In this document: positions 1 through 5,266 of the stretch, one piece after another | How the letters are laid out: each line of letters starts with the position of its first letter | Position numbering within the stretch: the stretch's first letter is position 1 | Source of the DNA: Rhodoferax sp. UBA5149 | GTDB taxonomy: Bacteria; Pseudomonadota; Gammaproteobacteria; Burkholderiales; Burkholderiaceae_C | DNA length: 5,543 bases | Direction of reading: 5' to 3' | NCBI RefSeq assembly: GCF_002413825.1 | Contig: NZ_DHXT01000102.1 | Coordinates: forward strand, 44,393-49,935 | Translations under genes and position numbers: made by a program | The notes under the pieces: model-generated | Told to the model about the DNA's origin: nothing | Database searches by the model: none | The model's input: the letters and a program-made list of their open reading frames with translations, nothing else

Positions 1-381
1 ATCAAGCTGGGCATCATCCCCGGTGCCGGCGGCACGCAGAGGCTGCCGCGCGCAGTGGGCAAGGCCAAGGCCATGGACCTGGCGCTGACCGGCCGCATGA
101 TGGACGCCGCAGAAGCTGAACGCGCTGGCCTGGTTAGCCGCGTCGTACCGCTGGACAAGTTGATGGAAGAGACACTGGGCGCCGCACTGATGATCAGTGA
201 GTACTCACAAATAGCCACCATGGCAGCCAAAGAATCCGTCAACCGCGCCTATGAGGGCACGCTAAGCGATGGCATTATTTTCGAGCGTCGCCTGTTCCAT
301 GCCTTGTTTGCCACGGCCGACCAAAAAGAAGGCATGGACGCCTTCGTGAACAAACGCAAGGCTCATTTCCGGCACCAGTAG
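1..381 (+). CDS. Enoyl-CoA hydratase, C-terminal part (5' end outside window)
   Basis: The frame is open from the first base to the TAG at 379-381, giving 126 visible residues. The first residues, IKLGIIPGAGGTQRLPR, are the crotonase-family segment that directly follows the second catalytic glutamate of enoyl-CoA hydratases, so the window appears to cut the gene just after that residue. The rest follows the classical family order: AKAMDLALTG, then AERAGLVSRVVP, then AAKESVNRAYE, then FATADQKEGMDAFVNKRKAHF at the C-terminus. Family knowledge: these enzymes hydrate trans-2-enoyl-CoA to 3-hydroxyacyl-CoA in fatty acid and amino acid catabolism, in the cytoplasm. Another crotonase-superfamily specificity is possible because the catalytic residues lie outside the window, but the C-terminal half resembles genuine hydratases closely. 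A GTG at 55 is internal, not a start. Nothing suggests a functional link to the cassette downstream. Confidence 0.93.
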   Translation: MKLGIIPGAGGTQRLPRAVGKAKAMDLALTGRMMDAAEAERAGLVSRVVPLDKLMEETLGAALMISEYSQIATMAAKESVNRAYEGTLSDGIIFERRLFHALFATADQKEGMDAFVNKRKAHFRHQ

Positions 382-415
382 GGCCGTGACTCGGAACCCG
401 CTCCCGGCTTCTGGT

Positions 416-421
416 TATAAT
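416..421 (+). promoter_or_regulatory. Probable -10 box of the tRNA promoter
   Basis: A perfect TATAAT lies 10 bases before the first base of the tRNA, the right distance for a transcript starting around 427-429 with a very short leader. No convincing -35 hexamer is seen 16-18 bases upstream (around 392-399 the sequence only weakly resembles TTGACA). A TG at 412-413 is one base too far for a standard extended -10. The call rests on the perfect hexamer and its position. Confidence 0.6.
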
Positions 422-431
422 ATTGGGCTTA

Positions 432-508
432 GGCGCTTTAGCTCAGTCGGTTAGAGCGATGGAATCATAATCCACAGGTCCGCGGTTCGAATCCGTGAAG
501 CGCCACCA
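432..508 (+). tRNA. tRNA-Met (anticodon CAT), probably elongator
   Basis: A full cloverleaf of 77 bases including encoded CCA can be drawn. The acceptor stem GGCGCTT (432-438) pairs perfectly with AAGCGCC (498-504), followed by discriminator A505 and CCA 506-508. The D arm has GCTC/GAGC. The anticodon stem ATGGA/TCCAC (459-463/471-475) encloses loop ATCATAA with anticodon CAT at 466-468; its top pair is an A-C mismatch. The variable loop is AGGTC, and the T arm CGCGG-TTCGAAT-CCGTG has one G-T pair. It lacks initiator features: the first acceptor pair is matched and the anticodon stem has no triple G-C run. A tRNA-Ile2 read with lysidine-modified CAU cannot be excluded from sequence alone, but the acceptor bases at positions 4-5 (G, C) do not match the C4-G69/C5-G68 pairs of E. 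coli tRNA-Ile2. Confidence 0.95.
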
Positions 509-512
509 GATC

Positions 513-549
513 AAGCCCACAGTGCGTCCACTGTGGGCTTTCTTTTTTT
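513..549 (+). terminator. Rho-independent terminator of the tRNA
   Basis: A perfect 12-base-pair hairpin, AAGCCCACAGTG (513-524) and CACTGTGGGCTT (529-540), with a four-base CGTC loop, is followed by a T-rich tail (541-549, TCTTTTTTT). It starts five bases after the CCA end of the tRNA. It should insulate the small-protein gene at 622 from tRNA transcription. Confidence 0.93.
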
Positions 550-577
550 GGGCTCACATTACTTGATCTGTTATATT
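548..577 (+). promoter_or_regulatory. Possible promoter of the exopolysaccharide cassette
   Basis: Because a strong terminator ends at 549 and the next gene starts at 622, the cassette needs its own promoter here. The best candidate is a -10-like TATATT at 572-577 with a weak TTGGGC at 548-553, 18 bases apart. This predicts a start near 584 and a leader of roughly 40 bases. The -35 match is poor and overlaps the terminator tail, so an activator or an alternative sigma factor is possible. No clear operator palindrome is seen. Confidence 0.35.
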
Positions 578-606
578 TACAGGTCGCGTGTCACTCAATC
601 CATGTC

Positions 607-614
607 AAGAAGGG
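607..614 (+). promoter_or_regulatory. Ribosome binding site of the small secreted protein
   Basis: AAGAAGGG, a purine-rich Shine-Dalgarno-like stretch, ends seven bases before the ATG at 622. It supports this small gene being translated and fixes its start. Confidence 0.75.
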
Positions 615-621
615 AAAACCT

Positions 622-900
622 ATGAAGCTTCATAAATTATCTATCGCCGTCGTTGCCGCTCTGGCTCTGTCAGCTCAGTCCCTGTGGGCTCAAACACCCG
701 CTGCGCCAGCGAATGGATCAGGCGCTGCAGCCGGCACAGGTGCTAGTGCCAGTGCAGGCGCAAGTGCTGCATCTACTGCCGCCCTTGGAACTATCACTGC
801 ATCTACCATGGTTATTGGCGCAGTCGTCGCGGCTGCGGTCATTGCTGCTGTGTCTCAAGACACCAATACGGCCACAGCTACGGCCACCGGTACGCACTAA
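622..900 (+). CDS. Small secreted Ala/Gly/Thr-rich protein, YjbE/GfcA-like by architecture and position
   Basis: This 92-residue protein has an N-terminal signal peptide: MKLHK, then a hydrophobic run at 6-18, with likely cleavage after Ala23 (SLWA|QT). The mature part is low-complexity Ala/Gly/Ser at 27-54, then one hydrophobic Ala/Val/Ile helix-like segment at 58-77, then a Thr-rich tail at 81-92 with alternating Ala-Thr ending in GTH. The start is supported by a good ribosome binding site at 607-614. The same plan (signal, small-residue stretch, hydrophobic segment, Thr-rich tail) is seen in E. coli YjbE and GfcA, which also sit first in their exopolysaccharide or capsule operons just before a YjbF/GfcB lipoprotein, as here. 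Homology is inferred from layout and position; low complexity makes sequence similarity weak evidence. Biochemical function is unknown in this family. A hairpin with a T-run follows 20 bases after the stop, so the gene may be expressed at higher levels than the genes after it. Confidence 0.8.
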   Translation: MKLHKLSIAVVAALALSAQSLWAQTPAAPANGSGAAAGTGASASAGASAASTAALGTITASTMVIGAVVAAAVIAAVSQDTNTATATATGTH

Positions 901-920
901 TTAATGCTGTGCTATTGATT

Positions 921-945
921 AGCGCCTTCGGGCGCTTTTCTTTTT
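921..945 (+). terminator. Short intrinsic terminator or attenuator between the first and second cassette genes
   Basis: AGCGCC (921-926), a TTCG tetraloop (927-930) and GGCGCT (931-936) form a GC-rich six-base-pair stem followed by TTTTCTTTTT (936-945). The stable UUCG loop and T-run fit an intrinsic terminator, though the stem is short. Since the next gene starts at 944-950 with no room for a promoter, it probably terminates only part of the transcripts and lets the rest read through. Confidence 0.75.
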
Positions 946-1660
946 GGTTTTGAAAATATCTTCCTGCTTTGCTTGTCGGTGCTGGTTTTCGGTATTCATG
1001 ATCGTCAGTCTTGCCGGGTGTGCCTCAGGTTCCACGCCGTTGACTGACGTTTTGTCGGCCGTGGCCTCAGAACAGTTCGGTAGTGGTCAAGCGTCAACCC
1101 TACCCGCCAAGCCAAACCCCCTCTACCGTTACCTTCGAATAGAGGTGGAGGGTCGTGCCCCGGCCTTGTTGGTATTGGGTTATGTCGATGCCCATCCTCA
1201 AGGTGACATCGAGGTTTGGTACTCCGCCGGACGCGAAGTCGTCAAAACACAGAATGGTCGCATTGTTGGCACTGCTGGACTGGAGATTGACTGGCGCGCC
1301 GTTCGATTCCCGTCGGCTCCGCCGGTCTGGACTGAGGTCCCGCCCCAGGGAAGCGTTTACCAGCGCTCACGGGATGAAATGCCCGGTCACCGCTACGCCA
1401 TCCATGATCGTATTGAACTTAAGCCCTGGATTGGCGTGCCCCCCATTGCTTTGCCGGCCTCGCTGCCCGCCAAACAGGCCCGCGCCTACGGCTGGTTCCG
1501 CGAAGCCACGCTGAATTCCAGCGCCCAGCCTTTGCCGCCGTCCTGGTTTGCCTGGGGCCTCTACCGTGGGCAACCCGCCGTCGTTTATTCGGAGCAGTGC
1601 TTGTCGGCCACCTTCTGTCTCAAGTTGCAGCGCTGGCCAGTTCAGGAAGGGGCTTCGTGA
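944..1660 (+). CDS. Outer-membrane lipoprotein of the YjbF/GfcB family (exopolysaccharide/capsule operon)
   Basis: This 238-residue protein has a lipoprotein signal peptide with lipobox LAGC; the lipidated Cys is residue 26 (codon 1019-1021). The following Ala-Ser, with no Asp at +2, points to outer-membrane sorting. The body carries the pattern of the YjbF family: NPLYRYLRIEVEGR (58-71), LLVLGYVD (75-82), IEVWYSAGREVVKT (89-102) and NGRIVGTAGL (104-113). Two cysteines near the C-terminus (219 and 225) could form a disulfide. The start is uncertain. A stop at 920-922 blocks upstream extension and the only candidates are TTG at 944 and TTG at 950 (the latter gives MKISSCF). Neither has a Shine-Dalgarno and both lie in or beside the T-run of the preceding hairpin. 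ATG at 998 would leave only seven residues before the lipobox. The stop overlaps the next gene's GTG by four bases. In E. coli the homologues are needed for, or associated with, extracellular polysaccharide production; the molecular role is unknown. Confidence 0.88.
   Translation: MVLKISSCFACRCWFSVFMIVSLAGCASGSTPLTDVLSAVASEQFGSGQASTLPAKPNPLYRYLRIEVEGRAPALLVLGYVDAHPQGDIEVWYSAGREVVKTQNGRIVGTAGLEIDWRAVRFPSAPPVWTEVPPQGSVYQRSRDEMPGHRYAIHDRIELKPWIGVPPIALPASLPAKQARAYGWFREATLNSSAQPLPPSWFAWGLYRGQPAVVYSEQCLSATFCLKLQRWPVQEGAS
1644..1652 (+). promoter_or_regulatory. Ribosome binding site that decides the start of the large fusion gene
   Basis: AGGAAGGGG lies four bases before GTG 1657, inside the end of the lipoprotein gene. 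It fixes the start at 1657 rather than the longer in-frame option at 1597, and GTG 1657 also begins a proper signal peptide. The GTGA overlap with the upstream stop suggests translational coupling. Confidence 0.8.
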
Positions 1661-4600
1661 GGTTCCAGTTCACCCGTATCGCACAAGCGTCTGTCTTGTG
1701 CATTGCTTGCTGTGCCGGTTTGCCCAAAGTGGCCCAGGCGCAAGTCGTCCCGATTCAAGCGGCCATCATTCCCGGTGAGCGCTTGAGCAACTGGCTGCTG
1801 CGCAACGTCGGCCCCAACGCCGACACGACTGCCTTGCAGTGGCAGGTGCAGGCCGAGCGCGCACCGCAGGAGCAACTGCGTCAGGCCGTGGTCCTTGGCT
1901 TGCGGCAAAGCCCGGTGGCTACCTTGTCCAACGAGGCCCGTGCCCATTTATCCGACTGGTTGTTGGGTTTGCCACTCACAGGTCGGCTCACCGTAGCCAT
2001 TGCCGACGCCCGCTGGCTTCAATCGGCCCCTATGCAGGATCCCATCTTGCGAGAGGGACATCGCATCGTCTTGCCTTCACGGCCAACCACCGTCACCGTC
2101 GTGACCGAAGCTGGTCTGCCGTGCACCGTCTCTCATGCTTCCGGCGCCCTGGTTCAAGACTACCTGCGCGCCTGTCTTGGTGCTGAAGCCAGCCGGCAGG
2201 TGGATTGGGCCTGGATCGCCCAGGCTGACGGCCGCACTACCCGCTATGGCATCGCCCCCTGGAGTCTGGAGCCCCAAGCCGAGCCTGGTCCTGGCGCCTG
2301 GATCTGGGCACCCCAGCGTCAGGCCGGTATTCCCCAAAGCGTGTCCGACAACCTGGCCCGCTTTCTGGCCACCCAGTTGCCGGGTGAATTCACCTTGCCC
2401 GTTGAACAAATCCAACACGTTGCCTTGCAGCGGTCAGAAACATCGCGCCCCCGCGGTGCTCAGGCCACAGCCAATGATTGGGGTGAAATTGGCCTGCTGC
2501 AGACCCCCACCGCGCGCATGGCCCCCTCGGGTGAGGTGCGTCTGCAGATGAGCCACGTAGCGCCCTACACAAGGGGCACCGTTATGTTCCAGCGGCTCGA
2601 TTGGCTAGAGGGGGGCTTTCGCTACACTGACATTGCCAATCGCTTGTACGGACCCAGCATCGCGGGCAACCAGTCCTTAAAGGACAAATCCATCGACTTG
2701 AAAGTCCGACTGCGCGAAGAAACTGCTTTTGGGCCCCAAGTCGCACTGGGTCTTCGTGACTTGGGCGGCACCGGCCTGTTCTCAGGCGAATACATTGTCG
2801 CCAACAAGCGCTGGGGCAATTGGGACGCCAGCCTGGGCTTGGGCTGGGGTTATCTGGGGGCTCGCGGCAATATCAAAAACCCTTTGTCCTTTTTGGGTGC
2901 GGGGTTCGACAGCCGGCCTGGCAACAACAACGCCAGCGGTGGCACCACAAATTCGCAATCGATGTTTCGTGGTCCCACGGCACTCTTCGGGGGCCTGCAA
3001 TGGCACTCACCATCGGACCCGTGGATTTTCAAGCTGGAACTTGACGGCAACGACTACCAGCATGAGCAAGACAACAACAACCAACCCGTCAAGAGCCCAT
3101 TCAACGTCGGCGCCGTTTACCGTTATTCGCCCAACATCGATTTGAGCTTTGGCCTGGAGCGCGGCAACACCCTCATGCTGGGCTTTACCCTGCATGGCGG
3201 ACTGAACCAGCTGTACTCCCCAAAGCTGCTGGACCCCACCTTGCCCGCCGTCCGTCCCAGTGCGCCAGCCCGGTTAGCGCCAGCGGGCTGGGGGGGGACC
3301 GCCCAAACCATAGAGCTTTACACCGGCTGGTCAGTGCGTGGCATCTCACACCAGCGCATCACCACCACGGTGGTGGCCGAGACCGATGCCGCCGTTCACC
3401 TGCAAGAACGTATTGATCGCGCCATCACCGTCCTGCATCGTGATGCACCCGCTTCCTCCACCCGCTTCGTTTTGCAACTGCAACAACGCGGCCTGCCCAT
3501 GTCACAGGTCGAAGTGGACCGTGCCGAATGGGTGGCGCAGCACACCCAGGTCGAACCCCCGGCCTTGCGTTTGCCCGCGCAGCAGGTTTCGCCAGGTCAG
3601 GCTTCTGTGGTCGCGGACCTGGGGCCAGGCGAGACCGGGACCCGTTTCTGGAAAGGCAAGACGCCAGGCTTCAGCGCCGAGTGGGGCCCCAGCTACAGCC
3701 AAATCCTGGGCGGGCCAGACGGTTTCCTGCTCTACCAGATTGGGGTGCAAGCCAAGCTGGAGCACCGTTTTTCAGACACCACCTGGCTCAGCAGCGCCTT
3801 CGACCTGCGCCTGCTCGACAACTACGACAACTTCAAATTTGACGGGCCCAGCAACCTGCCGCGCGTGCGCACCTTCCAGCGCGAGTACGTCACATCCTCG
3901 GCGCTGACCATGCCGCTGCTGCAATTCACGCACGTGCGGGATTTTGGCAACGGCCACTACGTCAGCGGCTACGCCGGCATGCTGGAGTCGATGTATGGCG
4001 GGGTCGGGGCCGAGTGGTTGTATCGCCCCTGGCAGGGTCGCCTGGCCTGGGGGGTCGATATCAATCACGTGCGCCAGCGCGATTTCCGCCAAAACCTCTC
4101 ATTCCGCGACTATTCAGTCAACACGGGCCACGCCACCCTGTATTGGGACACCGGCTGGAAAGACCTCCAGGTCAAACTCAGTGCCGGCCGTTACCTCGCC
4201 GGCGACGTTGGCGCCACGCTCGACATCAAACGCGTTTTTTCCAACGGTGTTGCCGCAGGTGCCTGGGCCACCAAAACCAACGTATCCGCTGAGACGTTTG
4301 GTGAGGGCAGTTTCGACAAAGGCCTTTACGTCACCATTCCGTTCGATGTGATGTTGCCCAAGTCCACCTCGGGCAACGGCACCATCGTCTGGAACCCCCT
4401 CACGCGCGACGGTGGCGCACGCCTGAGCCGCCGCTTTACCCTGGATGACCTCACACGCCAGCGCGACTACCGGGCTCTGGCATGGCGCTCCGCCAGTCCG
4501 GTGGGCGTTAGCTCGGCCGAGAACACCAGCTATGTGCTGAACGAGCCCAAGCTCAACGCGCTGGAAACCCTGGGCAGCAGCAGCGCCACCCTGGGCCGGC

Positions 4601-5223
4601 AGATCGGTGATATCCCGGCCTCCACCTGGTTGTGGGCTGGCGGGGCGATCCTGGCTTCCAGCCTGCTGGACAAACCCGTCGACCGCTGGGCACAGAATCA
4701 TCAGACTGGCAACGCGGACCGACTGGGCACTGCCACCAACGCCCTGCCGGTTGCAATGGCGCTGGGGGCCGGCTTGTTGTACACCGGCATCGGTGGCCAG
4801 CCCGCCGCCAGCACGGCAGAGACCGCGCTCAAAGCCGCTGCCTATACCTGGGGCGCCAACCTGGTCACCCGTTTCGTCGTTGGTCGCTCTCGGCCCTTTG
4901 AGGAGCAGGGCAACGCTAACTTCGACGGTTTCAACAGCAACGCCCTCCAGTCGGGCTTCGCGTCCAACCACGTGGCCATGGCCTTCGCACTGGCTACACC
5001 GTTTGCGCAACAACACAACATGCCTTGGCTCTACGCGGTCGCGGCTGCTTCTTCCTTTGGGCGCGTGCAGAAGCGCGATCATTGGGTATCTGACACCGTG
5101 GCCGGCGCCTTCATGGGCTATGCCATCGGTTCTTTGATGACTGACCAGCAGCAGCACAGCCAAACAGGCATGCGTCTGAGCGTCACCCCGCAGTCGGTGG
5201 TGGCAAACTGGTCTTTCAAGTAG
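1657..5223 (+). CDS. GfcC/YjbG - YjbH/GfcD - PAP2 phosphatase fusion protein, outer-membrane exopolysaccharide factor
   Basis: This 1188-residue exported protein starts at GTG 1657 (strong ribosome binding site, GTGA overlap). The signal peptide covers residues 1-28, with cleavage at AQA|QV. Residues about 30-250 match the GfcC (YjbG) family: LPLTGRLTVAI (105-115), IVLPSRPTTVTVV (137-149), an LVQDYL segment and DGRTTRYGIAPW (191-202). Residues about 272-935 match the YjbH (GfcD, formerly DUF940) family: GLLQTPTARMAPSGEVRL (279-296), WLEGGFRYTDIANRLYG (316-332), GLRDLGGTGLFSGEYIVANK (365-384), GLGWGYLG (394-401), and the terminal GSFDKGLYVTIPFD (884-897) and PLTRDGGARL (914-923). Residues about 985-1165 are a PAP2 acid phosphatase domain: R1072-x6-R1079-P1080, then SNH (1103-1105), then R1136-x5-H1142-x3-D1146. 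The last 18 residues look like a terminal beta strand. E. coli encodes the first two domains as separate proteins (GfcC about 250 residues; YjbH about 700) and lacks the third in them. Known: GfcC has beta-grasp domains like those of Wza; YjbH is a predicted outer-membrane barrel. Inferred: an outer-membrane or periplasmic factor for polysaccharide secretion with a built-in phosphatase. The substrate is unknown. Confidence 0.92.
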   Translation: MRFQFTRIAQASVLCIACCAGLPKVAQAQVVPIQAAIIPGERLSNWLLRNVGPNADTTALQWQVQAERAPQEQLRQAVVLGLRQSPVATLSNEARAHLSDWLLGLPLTGRLTVAIADARWLQSAPMQDPILREGHRIVLPSRPTTVTVVTEAGLPCTVSHASGALVQDYLRACLGAEASRQVDWAWIAQADGRTTRYGIAPWSLEPQAEPGPGAWIWAPQRQAGIPQSVSDNLARFLATQLPGEFTLPVEQIQHVALQRSETSRPRGAQATANDWGEIGLLQTPTARMAPSGEVRLQMSHVAPYTRGTVMFQRLDWLEGGFRYTDIANRLYGPSIAGNQSLKDKSIDLKVRLREETAFGPQVALGLRDLGGTGLFSGEYIVANKRWGNWDASLGLGWGYLGARGNIKNPLSFLGAGFDSRPGNNNASGGTTNSQSMFRGPTALFGGLQWHSPSDPWIFKLELDGNDYQHEQDNNNQPVKSPFNVGAVYRYSPNIDLSFGLERGNTLMLGFTLHGGLNQLYSPKLLDPTLPAVRPSAPARLAPAGWGGTAQTIELYTGWSVRGISHQRITTTVVAETDAAVHLQERIDRAITVLHRDAPASSTRFVLQLQQRGLPMSQVEVDRAEWVAQHTQVEPPALRLPAQQVSPGQASVVADLGPGETGTRFWKGKTPGFSAEWGPSYSQILGGPDGFLLYQIGVQAKLEHRFSDTTWLSSAFDLRLLDNYDNFKFDGPSNLPRVRTFQREYVTSSALTMPLLQFTHVRDFGNGHYVSGYAGMLESMYGGVGAEWLYRPWQGRLAWGVDINHVRQRDFRQNLSFRDYSVNTGHATLYWDTGWKDLQVKLSAGRYLAGDVGATLDIKRVFSNGVAAGAWATKTNVSAETFGEGSFDKGLYVTIPFDVMLPKSTSGNGTIVWNPLTRDGGARLSRRFTLDDLTRQRDYRALAWRSASPVGVSSAENTSYVLNEPKLNALETLGSSSATLGRQIGDIPASTWLWAGGAILASSLLDKPVDRWAQNHQTGNADRLGTATNALPVAMALGAGLLYTGIGGQPAASTAETALKAAAYTWGANLVTRFVVGRSRPFEEQGNANFDGFNSNALQSGFASNHVAMAFALATPFAQQHNMPWLYAVAAASSFGRVQKRDHWVSDTVAGAFMGYAIGSLMTDQQQHSQTGMRLSVTPQSVVANWSFK
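3290..3297 (+). repeat. G8 homopolymer inside the fusion gene
   Basis: Eight consecutive G bases encode part of W545-G546-G547, in a Pro/Ala-rich linker within the YjbH part. A gain or loss of one base would shift the frame and remove the second half of YjbH and the phosphatase. Tracts of this length can slip during replication, and they are also common sites of sequencing error. Here the frame is intact. Confidence 0.6.
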
Positions 5224-5266
5224 TCGTTTGCGCTGCCGCACCCCTATTAAATCAAAAACAAAAACC

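Noticed and set aside
484..508. tRNA 3' end as an integration attachment site
   Set aside because: No second copy of the tRNA 3' end is seen in the window and there is no integrase gene, so nothing supports a mobile element.
653..904. Open frame overlapping the small secreted protein in another frame
   Set aside because: It has no ribosome binding site or recognisable content. The frame at 622 has a signal peptide, a good ribosome binding site and the expected family plan.
998..1000. ATG as start of the lipoprotein gene
   Set aside because: Only seven residues would precede the lipobox Cys, with no positive residue, so no working signal peptide would remain.
1597..1656. Longer start (1597) for the fusion gene
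   Set aside because: It would overlap the lipoprotein gene by 64 bases and bury the signal peptide. GTG 1657 has a strong ribosome binding site and immediately begins a clean signal peptide.
5228..5250. Promoter for the PfkB kinase gene (TATTAA at 5245-5250)
   Set aside because: The only TTG-containing -35-like hexamer upstream is spaced about 11 bases away, too short, and the A/T-rich stretch is brief. The evidence is too weak to annotate.
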